DNA from: Euborellia annulipes
Taxonomy: Eukaryota > Arthropoda > Insecta > Dermaptera > Anisolabididae
NCBI GenBank assembly: GCA_023213315.1
Contig: JAKCPI010005063.1
Span: 29,832 to 93,831 of the forward strand
Length of the DNA: 64,000 nucleotides
Direction: 5' to 3'
The position numbers and the translations under genes are program-made. The notes under the pieces were generated by a model that saw only the letters and a program-made list of their open reading frames with translations, was not told where the DNA came from and did no database searches. This document shows, piece after piece, positions 45,378-54,600 of the stretch. The first letter of the stretch is position 1. Every line of letters starts with the position of its first letter.

Positions 45378-46074
45378 ATTAAAAATCTGGTGTGACTGGC
45401 GCACAGCACACAACTTTCTCTTACCTTCGGTAATCGAAAGTTGTGTACTGTGCTTGTCACACCAGATTTTTTGTGTCAACATGTATTTAGTTTCCGACGG
45501 TAAGGTACATTAGATTTTCAAGATGTAAAATTTATAAGTAGGGCAAAATATTTATATTTTGTTACCATGGCAACCATTTCTCCTATCTTTTCTATGGAAG
45601 TACAAGAGTAAAGTGGCCTTCAGAAGATTTCAATGACAAAATGAGAATATACATTTTAAAGAGAATCTAAAAAATAATTGATTTTTGAATTAAAAAAAAA
45701 AATCATTGGAGCAAATTTAAAGAAAATCGAAAAAAACTGAAAAAGTGCATCAGTAAAGTATTAGTACTCTTTGGCCGTTTTTGTTCAAAAGGTTCGTATC
45801 ACGCCCCAGGGGGGGTGCCTAACTTAAATATAAAATTTCAACCTCCTAGCTCTTTTCGTTCTTGAGATATTTTGTTCACAGACACACAGACACACAGACA
45901 CACACACACAGACAGACAGACAGACCATGTCGCGAAAACTACTTTTTTGGATTCAGGGGACCTCAAAACGTGAAGATTCATCAAAATCTCGACATCGAAT
46001 TTTTGACATGAATCCAATACTTTCTCTCTGTCTCTATACCTATATTAACATATATAGAGGTAAGAAAAAGTAAA
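45378..46074 (+). mobile_element. Family A, full-length copy
   Basis: Opening hairpin 45382-45472, GTTACCATGGCAAC at 45561-45574, (CACA/CAGA) tract at 45888-45928, closing hairpin ending at 46072. It is about as complete as the 14277 copy. Confidence 0.9.
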
Positions 46075-46075
46075 A

Positions 46076-46290
46076 AGTCAATTAATTCAAAATTTTCATA
46101 GACTCTGTGTATTTTAAATGTTGACTGCTTGAAATAAACTACACTGTATTATATGGTTATTTTTCAAAATTTTAACCTCAGATATGGATATTTTATACAC
46201 AATAGAGAATTCGAAATAAATACAAAATTTCATAAGAATTGAAAAATTTTTTTTTTAATGTGTAAAAAGTTCCAAAGGGTACCTACCCCC
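46076..46290 (+). repeat. Block A' next to family A
   Basis: The reverse complement of the block at 4931-5195 ('tgactgcttgaaataaacta', 'tattttatacacaatagaga'). It is again joined to the closing end of family A. Confidence 0.65.
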
Positions 46291-46319
46291 TTTTGAATCG
46301 AAATTAACATGCAAACCCT

Positions 46320-46361
46320 GCACACACTGCTGCCGACAGCTCTGTTTCGGCAGCAGTGTGC
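46320..46361. repeat. GC-rich hairpin
   Basis: GCACACACTGCTGCCGA pairs with TCGGCAGCAGTGTGC across a loop of about 10 bases, a stem of 15 bp with a 2-base bulge. It lies between block A' and the Ras-like pseudogene. Its role is unknown. Confidence 0.55.
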
Positions 46362-46403
46362 ACCTCCATAGGAATACATAGGTTGGATAAATACCTACAA
46401 ATT

Positions 46404-46690
46404 TAGTAGTTAGATACAAATGAACCGGTATATATCAAACAGTGCAGTCTATCAAAGTCAGAAACATACTAAAATGTCATCGACAACGTGGTTGAGGAAT
46501 ACAAGTAACCTCGAGAACCTACCACCTAGCCCATCCTATTGGTAAACAAAAGAAGTTGGCATGCATCTCTCAGATGCAGCGCGACTAATGGGGTGTAATT
46601 ATTATGAACTGAGTGGCTCATTTCTTGTGGAATCACACACTACTACTGCTGAGAAAAGAACGAATATTAAAAGAGAATTATCAGTATTTG
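46404..46690 (+). pseudogene. Broken Ras-like small GTPase fragment
   Basis: In one plus-strand frame 'VIDNVVEEYK' (about 46475-46504), a stop and eight residues later 'PILLVNKR' (46531-46554), fit the beta5/G4 region of Ras-family GTPases (xxLLVGNKxD). The frame then shifts to 'DAARLMGCNYYELSGS' (46572-46619), which fits the G5 region (LAxxxGCxYYExSA). Spacing is right for Ras proteins except for a small deletion. Three in-frame stops and the frameshift make it a decayed copy. It ends at a strong splice-donor-like CAAG|GTAAGA (46704-46713), so it may be a duplicated exon rather than a processed copy. The N-terminal P-loop was not found. Subfamily unknown. Confidence 0.45.
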
Positions 46691-46713
46691 CTGAATTTTT
46701 CAGTCAAGGTAAG

Positions 46714-47897
46714 ATTTTTTTCATATACAAAAGAACTTCTGAAATTTAAAAAAAAAAAAAAAAATGATCATATTATCTTTGAAAAAAGAGAAAGAAGAAA
46801 TTCTAAAAGCAATAAAAGTAAAGTAAGAGAGTGGTTGTTGTGTACCCTTAACAATTAAGAAATAAAAAAAAAAAAGAATATATTCTTTGACTTGGGGGAG
46901 CGAGAGAAAAGCAAGTACTCAAAGTACTTATTTCTCATTCTTTGTAAATCCCACATATTTTCATGATAATTTCTTTGATGTCCTTTTCTTGTCACTCTCC
47001 CTCGATTGCTCTTTTCTCTCTCTCTTTTTACGTATATATATATACAGGGTGACAACCGCACAACGGGCAGAATTAATTTATTTTCGTCGCCGTAGAGAGA
47101 TATCGCATCCATGACGTCACCCCGCGCTTATCTCCCTCCCTCCCCCTTCCCTTTGTGAGATTTACGTTCCTACGCCAATAAGGGAGTAGAAAGAGAGGGG
47201 ATAGATGCATGCACATATATATATGGAACATTCTCCACCTATATAACTATTCATGAGAAGAGCTGCAAGGGTTTCACCGGGGGAGAATTAATTTATTACA
47301 CTTGGAGGAATAGAAAAGAAAGGGCTAATAATTGCTGAGGAAAATAATAAGTTTTTTTTTTTTATCGTTTCAAAGATGACACATTGACTTAAAGAAAGAG
47401 AAAGAAAACGAATATCTAACAAGTTGAATCAAAGAGTGATTTTTAACTATTTGAAACCGTCACTGATTCGAAGATGGATCGAGCATTAGTTTGGATGGGT
47501 TTCAAATTGTTGGAAAATTGTTCTTTAATTATTAATTTTTATCAATTTCTAATTAACTTTCTAATTTCTTTTTCTTAAATATGATATATATATAGGCCTA
47601 TATAAGGATGAGTTTAAAAAGTTGCGAATTATATAGACAAAAAAAAAAATAAAAAATAAATCATCAAAATCGGTTGACAACTTCCGCGCAAAGGCCCTAA
47701 ATTTTGACAAAATATGAAAAAGCTTCATTTTTGAGATTATTTTTTTAATTTATTAATTAGTAATGTAATAGTTTGTAACGTCTTCAAAAAGAGCCTAAAA
47801 ACATTGTATTTTAATTTGGCTTAGATCATTTAATATCTTCAGGTCGCGCATAAGCTCCAAAATTTGGCAAAATAATGTCAATCGATATTTTTTCTTT
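46714..47897. other. AT-rich DNA with a promoter-like patch
   Basis: Apart from the patch at 47085-47165 it is poly-A, (GA)n-like and AT-rich single-copy sequence. Confidence 0.4.
47085..47165 (+). promoter_or_regulatory. CRE/CCAAT-containing patch
   Basis: It contains CATCCATGACGTCACCCCGC (CRE palindrome TGACGTCA at 47110-47117), a pyrimidine tract and ACGCCAATAAGGGAG. CpG density is locally raised. It looks like a small promoter but no transcript unit can be attached. Confidence 0.3.
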
Positions 47898-48679
47898 TTA
47901 CTTTCTCTTACCTATATGTATATGTTAATATAGGTATATATATACAAAGAGAGAGAAAGTATTGGATACATGTCGAAATTTTGATGGATACATGTTTTGA
48001 GGCCCCTGAATCCAAAAAAGTGGTTTTCACGACATGGTCTGTCTGTTAACAAAATAACTCAAGAACCAAAAGAGCTAGGAGGTTGAAATTTTATATTTAA
48101 GTTAGGCACCCCCCTGGGACGTGACACGAAGCTTTTGAACAAAATCGGCCAAAGAGTACTAGTACTTTACAGATGTACTTTTTCAGCTCTAAAATTCAAA
48201 AATCAATTATTTTTAAGATGCTCTTTAAAATGTATATTCTCATTTTGCCATTGAAATCTTTTTAAGCGCACTTTACTCTTGTACTTCATAAGAAAGATAC
48301 GAGAAATGGTTGCCATGGTAACAGAATATAAATATTTAAATCCAGATTTAATGGAAATAGACATGTTGTAGATCATTGATTCTAAAAAAAATGAACCAAC
48401 TAAAATGGCCTGTAGATGTGTGTGAATGTGGCGAAAAAATCTCAACAACGGAAGGAGCTTCGAAGTTGTAATATTTATGTAAGAAACCCCCTGGCACTTG
48501 AAAAAAGAAAATCTATATAAATAAAAATGTAAATGTTCGTTTGTGTGTGGCCGATGATCTCCGAAAGTACTGGACCGATTGCTTTGAAATTTTGGCACAA
48601 CCTTCCATGTGATTATGAGCGTGTTTTTATATACTTTTATTAAAAATCTTTTTTTTTCTTTATCTAAAAAATTAGGATT

Positions 48680-48785
48680 TAAGGTCTTTTTAACATACTT
48701 TTCTTTGAAATATTTATATTTCATTACCATGGCAACCATTTCTAATATATATATTTTGTTACCATGGCACCCATTTCCATTTAAG
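48680..48785 (+). repeat. Two short family A scraps with X-boxes inside the Helitron
   Basis: ATTACCATGGCAAC at 48723-48736 and GTTACCATGGCACC at 48758-48771 stand 35 bp apart, each with a little family A context. Confidence 0.65.
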
Positions 48786-48806
48786 GGTTTTAATCTTTAG
48801 GCTATA

Positions 48807-49057
48807 TGGACCCTGTTATGCAATGGTGTGTCAAAGACCAAAAAATTCAAAATTGAGTTAAGCACGGAATATTGTTTCAAATGCTTTAATTAATAGTATT
48901 TTTTATGAAATATGTCCTAAAAAAATTTATATTAAATGTTACTTGCACAATTGACAAGAAAAATTATATAGAATCCAATGTAAACAAAAAACTTTATTGT
49001 TGATTTTCTCAAAACTCGATGTTTGGTCTTTGACACACCATTGCATAACAGGGTCCA
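48807..49057. mobile_element. MITE with 37-bp inverted ends, TA target
   Basis: TGGACCCTGTTATGCAATGG at the left end is mirrored by CCATTGCATAACAGGGTCCA at the right. Both continue through TGTGTCAAAGACCAAA. TA flanks both sides. It is nested in the Helitron. Confidence 0.75.
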
Positions 49058-49059
49058 TA

Positions 49060-49900
49060 TATACATATATTTTTTTAATTAAATATGTACCGATGGCTAA
49101 TACGCTGATTCTTCCAAGCCACCCACCCGAGGTTTCGCCGTGCCGTGCTTTGGCATTGAGTAACAGCAAGGATCTTGGTACTGCTATTCTGTGTTGCCAG
49201 GGCTCCCAGGGAGCTAAAATGAAGCAACAATAAACTATGCCGAGAGGGGGGGGGGGGCTGGCAACTGTTTAGAGCAATAGACACCCAAATCATTGCAGTT
49301 AGATAATGCAAAGCGCGGTGAACCATAGGGCGAGGAATCAGGAATCAGCGTGTTGAACTTCCTCGGTAGCCATCGGTCTCAATCAATTTTTTTTTATCTA
49401 CACATACAGTATATACCAGGTATATATAGACAACTAAATGGCCTGAGGAATCGAGAGGGCAAATATAAAGAAAAGGAGCACGAAAATAGAAACAATAATA
49501 ATTACGGATCTGAAGTTTAACCAGAAGTCGGCTTACCGCAAATAATAGAACATTGCCGAAGTACTCTTAGGGTAGGAAAGTGGGAGAAAATCTTAACCCA
49601 GAGACACAAAGGGCCCAATTTGAGGTGGCCTAAGTGCCTTAAAAATGGGGATGACTCCTACTTGATAAACCCGGGACCTGCCGAGAGGTCTGGGCCGGGT
49701 AGCTGGGAAAGAGCAGCAAATAAAATTCATCCAACATGAATTTAAAAATATATAAAGTTGAATCCTCGATTAAGTTATTAGAAAATAGAAGCAACAATAA
49801 AGGATAGAAGAAAGAAGAAAATAAAATAGCAACGGCCAGGAAAGCTGAATCTTCGATTAAGTTACTGCCGATTCTCAGCAACTAGGATGACATGTCACGA
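49060..49900. other. GC-balanced Helitron interior, unidentified
   Basis: It differs in composition from the surroundings. An internal repeat GAATC(C/T)TCGATTAAGTTA occurs at 49760 and 49850. A family B tail remnant (AAATGGCCTGAGGAATCGA) lies near 49436 and an 11-G run near 49247. Frames on both strands lack recognisable domains. Confidence 0.35.
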
Positions 49901-49908
49901 GGCCGCTT

Positions 49909-50265
49909 AGGGGTCGTCCACATATTACGTATCGCGATAGGGGGGGAGGGCGATTGTGGCATGGGGGACCCGGGGGTTTCTCTAAGTGTGACATAACAAT
50001 TCAAAATTTAAAAAAAAAAGTTCGAATGATTTTCACAACAGGGGAAAATGGAGTGATTATTTGAGTCACGAGGGAAAATTTACTAAAAGAAAAAAAAAGG
50101 TAAAATGATATGAATTTTGTAAAAGAAATTTTTTCGGGGGAGGGGGTAGTTCTGTGTTGTGACATAATATTTGTAGGGGGGTTTGTTTGTATATGACTAA
50201 ATGTGACAGGGAGGGGGACTAGAAAATCGTCAAAAAAGTCTTTATGTAATATGTGGACGACCCCT
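49909..50265. mobile_element. MITE with AGGGGTCGTCCACATATTAC ends
   Basis: The left end AGGGGTCGTCCACATATTAC and the right end GTAATATGTGGACGACCCCT are perfect mirrors for 20 bp. TA occurs at both junctions. The interior includes 'aaaggtaaaatgatatgaat', also present in the hAT MITE at 31-220. It is nested in the Helitron. Confidence 0.8.
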
Positions 50266-50710
50266 AATGAGTAAATGTGGAACGTGGTCCGAGACTGGTA
50301 GGGTTGATGGACGCAGAAAGGACCACCACCAGTGACGCAAACACTTACGGGGAGAGCTACTAATATCATTCAGAGACGCCGCCCGCCAGGGCTAGCGTGG
50401 TAGGGTTGCCGGAGGCAACCCTACCGCAGCTAGTTTTGAATAAAATTAGCCAAAAGAGACATGCCTAATTTCGAAGTTCCGTTGAATTCAAAGAAATATT
50501 GGCGTCTCTTTAAAATGTATATTCTCATTTTGCCGGCAAAATTGTTTGAAACACATTTTACTCTTGTACTTAATAAGAAGATTTATCTCTTAGATTAAGT
50601 ACCATCAGAAACTAAATATATATAAACAGAAAAAAATATGGAATTTCAGCACGTCCCTTAACTTTTGACTACCAAAGGCAAGTTAAGCCACACCAGATTT
50701 TTTTGAGCTC

Positions 50711-51132
50711 TGTTTTTTTTTTTTTTTTTTTTTTTTGGAATGGGTGCATAAGGACCGAAGACCTATAATGACCAATAGTCACATGCAGCCAGGAAGAAAA
50801 TAAAAACAAAAGGAGAAGCATAAAGGGGAAACTCAACTGCGGGAACTGAGAAGATGCCTGTTGAGGTTAGACTTGAAAGTCTGAAGATTGTAGGTTTTGG
50901 GGAAGATAGACGCAGGGAGCTTGTTCCAATCACGGGAGGTCATGGGGACAAAGGAAGAATGAAATTGATTTGTTCTGTTAGTCGTGATCTGAACAGCATA
51001 GGGATGCTGGGAAGATGCCTCTCTTGTGTTCCGTGAATATGTTGCATTGGGTGGGATAATTGATTTTAATTCGGCAGAGCATTGACCATGGTAATACCTG
51101 TTTAAGGAAAAGTAGAAGTGGCCTATAAATTT
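50711..51132 (-). pseudogene. LINE ORF2 C-terminus, 3' UTR and poly(A)
   Basis: On minus an uninterrupted frame of 100 codons (51132 to 50833, TGA) carries a typical non-LTR retrotransposon C-terminal region: 'RYYHGQCSAELKSIIPP', 'SSQHPYAVQ', 'SSFVPMTSRDWNKLP', 'TFKSNLNRHL'. These match the post-reverse-transcriptase tail of Jockey/CR1-like elements (RxNxFxxSFxPRTxRxWNxLP pattern). About 100 bp of 3' UTR and a 22-base poly(A) (T run at 50711-50733) follow, next to the opening end of family A. It is 5'-truncated and the frame is intact, so it is fairly young. Confidence 0.8.
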
Positions 51133-51464
51133 GGATATTTAATGCGTTTTTTTTTTAAACTAATTAAAAAAAAAATTTCCAATATTTTTAAAACAAATTT
51201 TAAAATATTTTTTAAACAAATTATGTATGATTTGTCAAATATTTTTAAAAAAGAATGGTGTTCAACAGCCAAAATAAGCTTTCTAAGTGGTACGATATTT
51301 TAACGCCATTTCTTAGCTTTAACTTTTACATCTCCCTAATACATGATTTTTTTTTAAATAATGGGCTAAGCAAAGTTAAGCTTTAAAAAATTTAAAATTC
51401 AAAAAAATATGCTTTATCACATTTTATTACACTTTTTATTTTTTTTTCTTCTTTCCCTTGCCAC

Positions 51465-51496
<32 letters not shown>

Positions 51497-51773
51497 CCTG
51501 CTTCTCATTGATTGAATTTTCAGGCTGATATATAAGAGAGATGATGAGATCATCAAAGATCCCCTCTTTTATCCGAAAATCAAAATAATCCTCGTCATCG
51601 TGGTTTTTATTTATCCTCTCTCTCTCTTTGCCATCTGGCAAGCCACTTGAAAGGGAGTAGGAGCACACACAAATTCAACTAAAAAGAAAGAACGAGTGGG
51701 GGAAGTGATCAATTATGCTCAGTCATGAGCTAAAATTCACAAGTATCGATAAAATGGCACCAAACAAAATAAA
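51133..51773. other. AT-rich DNA with long poly-A
   Basis: It has an A run of about 24 at 51464-51487 and (TC)n near 51620. 51500-51600 is less AT-biased and single copy, with ATCAAAG (TCF-like). No gene was seen. Confidence 0.4.
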
Positions 51774-52721
51774 AGAAGATATGAGAGGATGGCAGCCAGG
51801 AAAGAAATCAGACAAAAAATTCAATCAATTTTTATCTAATTTTATTACGATCGCCGACGTTTCGGACGCAAATCGCGCCCTTCCTCAGGACCTATGATCA
51901 ATGAGACAAACATATTTGATAAAAGTTTAACAAGAATTTTTTTAAATACATTTCATTACAAAAACTTACAATCGATGGTTAATGAAATACAGATGGACGT
52001 ATTTTTTTAATTAACAATATATAAACACAATTCACGGGTGTGAGATGCATTGTTTTGTACTGTATATATTTGCTGTTACTCATTGAACCCTTTCGCATTA
52101 AATGTATTAACATATCTATTTTTCAATCATATAAAGACTTTTTGTTCTTAAATTAGAATATTTTAAAATAGATTTAAATAGATTTCTTTTTTATAAACTT
52201 TCACTTAAATTATTATCTCCTTTTCATTTCCAATATAATAATTATAAATTGATAAAATTTAAAATATTTTCATATAAAGTGCTAAGGCCCTGAATGTCGT
52301 CTTTGTAGTTGCATGCTGTTTTTCTGTATTTTTTTATAGCAATCATTTCGGCAAATTCGAGTCTAAATTGGTTGCTATCTTGATATAATAATTCACAATT
52401 GTTAAAATCAAAAGCGTGTCGGGTTTCTTTGGCATGCACGGCAAGAGCGGTGCTTGTTTTGGCGTTGATCACGGATCTTTCATGTTAAAAAAATACGTCC
52501 ATCTGTATTTCATTAACCATCGATTGTAAGTTTTTGTAATGAAATGTATTTAAAAAAATTCTTGTTAAACTTTTATCAAATATGTTTGTCTCATTGATCA
52601 TAGGTCCTGAGGAAGGGCGCGATTTGCGTCCGAAACGTCGGCGATCGTAATAAAATTAGATAAAAATTGATTGAATTTTTTGTCTGATTTCTTTCCTGGC
52701 TGCCATCCTCTCATATCTTCT
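51774..52721 (-). mobile_element. Penelope-like element with inverted terminal repeats
   Basis: Two 237-bp arms (51774-52010 and 52485-52721) are almost perfect inverted copies. Each carries CTGAGGA-A-GGGCGC..GCGTCC-GAAACGTC. The 474-bp middle encodes the end of a Penelope-type endonuclease domain on minus. Penelope-like retroelements are known for terminal repeats in direct or inverted orientation and for hammerhead-type motifs within them. The near identity of the arms indicates a recent copy. It is 5'-truncated. Confidence 0.75.
52242..52484 (-). pseudogene. GIY-YIG endonuclease C-terminal fragment, Penelope-like
   Basis: A minus-strand frame of 80 codons has no ATG at its beginning; it opens at the arm boundary right after a stop. 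It contains 'HERSVINAKTSTALAVHA', 'ETRHAFDF' and 'RLEFAEMIAI'. The pattern H-x-R...S-x-A-x-A-x-H...H-x-F-D-F followed by a Glu-containing helix and 'LSTLYENIL' fits the C-terminal half of the GIY-YIG nuclease of Penelope-like retroelements. The reverse transcriptase and the GIY-YIG motif itself are missing, so the fragment is inactive. Confidence 0.7.
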
Positions 52722-52864
52722 AATAGTTCAGCCATCATCTCAATATTAAAATAAAAGAATTTTATTAAAGCTAACTCAATTCAAGGGGTAGAAAATCATT
52801 AGGGAAGTATGATAGAATTTCATATCTTTTTCTATGGGATACAAATATCAAGGGGTCTTCAAAC

Positions 52865-53475
52865 AATTTTGACTGGTCGCACAGCACACCTACTTTTGGT
52901 AATCGAAAGGTGTGTTCTGTGCTTGTCATGCCCGATTTTTTGTGTCCACATAAATTTAGTTTCCGCCGATATATTAGAATTCAAGATGTAAAATTTATAA
53001 ACATGGGAAAATATTTATATTTTGTTAACATGACAAAACATTTCTTCTATCTTTCCTATGAAGTACAAGAGGAGGTGTTCAAACAATTTTGAGAGCAAAA
53101 TGAGAATATACATTTCAAAGAGCATCTCAAACATAATTGATTTATGAATTTTAATCAAAATCGTTGGAGCGAATTTTGAGAAAATCCAAAAAAAACTGAA
53201 AAAGTACATCAGTAAAGTACTAGTTCAAAAGCTTCTTGTCACGTGCCAGGGAGGTGACTAACTTAAATATAAAATTTCAATCTCCAAGTTCTTTTCGTTC
53301 TTGAGATCTTTTGTTCACAGACACACACACACAGATAGACAGACCATGTTACAAAAACCTCTTTTTTGGATTCAGGGAAACCCAAAACCAAGATATCCAT
53401 TAAAATCTCGACATATAATTGAAACTAATATTTTTTCTCTACATAATAACATATATAGAGATAAGAGAAAGTAAA
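52865..53475 (+). mobile_element. Family A copy
   Basis: It starts within the opening hairpin (TGACTGGTCGCACAGCACAC), has a decayed X-box (GTTAACATGACAAA, 53028-53041) and a CACACACAC/CAGATAGACAGACC tract at 53320-53345, and ends at the closing hairpin. Confidence 0.85.
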
Positions 53476-53972
53476 AATAATTAATTTATGAATTTTAATC
53501 AAAAGCGTTAGAGGCTATTTTGAGAAAATAGAAAAAAACTCGGCGGACCTCACTATTTCCCTTCAACCCTATGATGCGTTTTTGCGACCGGAAGAAATAG
53601 GACATGCGGCCCGTCGTACGGTCTGACGCCTGTTGAAAAGAGGAAGAGACAGACATACAAAGAACTGAAGGACTGCCTGTCCCATCTCGGGCAGTTCGTG
53701 GTAGCCATCCACGTACCCACAAGTTTTGGGCCCCTGAGCAACTTAGTAGTCTTTGGCCTACTTTAACTAAAATCTTGTATTGGTAACAAAAAGGGGTAGG
53801 GCTACCCTACTTAAATATCAAATTTCAAGATCATAGCTCTTTCGTTCTTACTACCCACTCACACTACTTTGCGGGATCCAGTTTTTTTGGACTTAAAGGA
53901 TGTCAAAACGTGTATCTTTTTGATGCAATAGTTAAGATATTATTACATTTAGGCCTATAAGGTAAGAGAAAG
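53476..53972 (+). mobile_element. Second family A piece split by a C SINE
   Basis: 53476-53540 and 53743-53972 are family A middle and closing end, joined tail-to-middle to the preceding copy. The gap is the family C SINE. Confidence 0.7.
53541..53742 (-). mobile_element. Family C SINE, lacking the (GAA)n tail
   Basis: On minus it runs from TTGCTCAGGGGCCCAAAACT to GGTCCGCCG. The last 50 bp and tail seen in other copies are missing and no clear duplication is seen. It interrupts family A. Confidence 0.75.
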
Positions 53973-54540
53973 TAATTATGACATTAGTCGTAATACTGAT
54001 TTAAAGTCCTCTAATCAAATACGTCTTTCAAGGACACAAACCACAAAAATTTACATTTAAAAATGTCAATTTTACACAGATGTTACGTGTCATTTGACAC
54101 CTGGTCATGCAATGTAAATTAAAATTTTTTATCTTTTTTAATAACCATAAATTTAATAATAATAAAAATTTTTCCAAGCCGAAAACAGAAGCTGTGATTA
54201 GTCATAATCGTAAAAACTCTATGAATTATGTTATTTAATTGCTATTTGTATTCTTAATGATGAAGTTTTTATTTAATAAATTTTTTTATGTATGAGAAAT
54301 TTCTTAGTTATTTTTTAAGTGTTTAAGGTTAAATTTGTTATTGTTAAATTAAGATTAATTATCTATCCAAGCGTAAAAAAAGTGGACCGGAAAGAAATTC
54401 GGTGGGTTACGGAATTATCATGGAAATTTGGAAACATTCACGCAGTCTAATAACAAGCGCTAAGCTAACTTACGCTAGGCATTTAACAAAAAACTTTTTA
54501 AAAAAATGAGAATAACATACGGGATTGAAATTTAAAAAAA
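53973..54540. other. AT-rich single-copy DNA
   Basis: No gene, no known family and no inverted repeat of note. Confidence 0.45.
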
Positions 54541-54592
54541 TGTGAACAACAAGACTCGAACCAGCAACTTCTCATTTTAAAACGCTACGCCC
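54541..54592 (-). mobile_element. Degenerate tRNA-like SINE head
   Basis: On minus it has GGGCGTAGCG...TTGCTGGTTCGAGTCTTG, an A-box/B-box spacing typical of tRNA-derived heads. It abuts the hAT MITE target duplication. Confidence 0.35.
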
Positions 54593-54600
54593 TTGGCACC

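Larger units (their letters stand above)
48512..50433 (+). mobile_element. Non-autonomous Helitron with intact ends
   Basis: The 5' end is TCTATATAAATAAAAATG. The 3' end is a 12-bp perfect hairpin (GGTAGGGTTGCC/GGCAACCCTACC, 50399-50425), then GCAG and CTAG. It is inserted between A (48511) and T (50434) with no duplication, which is diagnostic of Helitrons, and the flanking family A copy confirms the empty site. The interior has no Rep/helicase frame. It holds a family A scrap (48680-48785), two MITEs and a single-copy GC-balanced stretch (49060-49900) of unknown origin that could be captured host DNA. Confidence 0.75.
47898..50706 (-). mobile_element. Family A copy split by the Helitron
   Basis: 47898-48511 is the closing end, with GTTGCCATGGTAAC at 48309-48322 and a local rearrangement at 48340-48480. 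50434-50706 continues the family from 'ttttgaataaaattagcc' to the opening end 'gccacaccagattttttt'. The break lies exactly where the family reads '...aaaa|ttttgaacaaaat'. Confidence 0.75.

Noticed and set aside
45378..46074. Family A as a Helitron or a simple SINE
   Set aside because: It lacks TC/CTRR ends and A-T insertion logic, lacks A/B boxes, and shows no consistent target duplication. One 10-bp AT-rich match at 31769-32386 is too weak.
48203..48739. Longest open frame in the window (178 codons, minus)
   Set aside because: It crosses a family A copy, the Helitron junction and Helitron sequence, other family A copies do not keep the frame, and the peptide has no recognisable domain.
50001..50369. 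122-codon minus-strand frame
   Set aside because: It spans a MITE and Helitron 3' DNA across an insertion boundary, so it cannot be an inherited gene.
52607..52639. Calling the CTGANGA hairpins active hammerhead ribozymes
   Set aside because: Each has one extra base before stem II and, where GAAACGTC follows, no room for a helix III loop. Catalysis cannot be claimed from sequence, so only the motif is reported.
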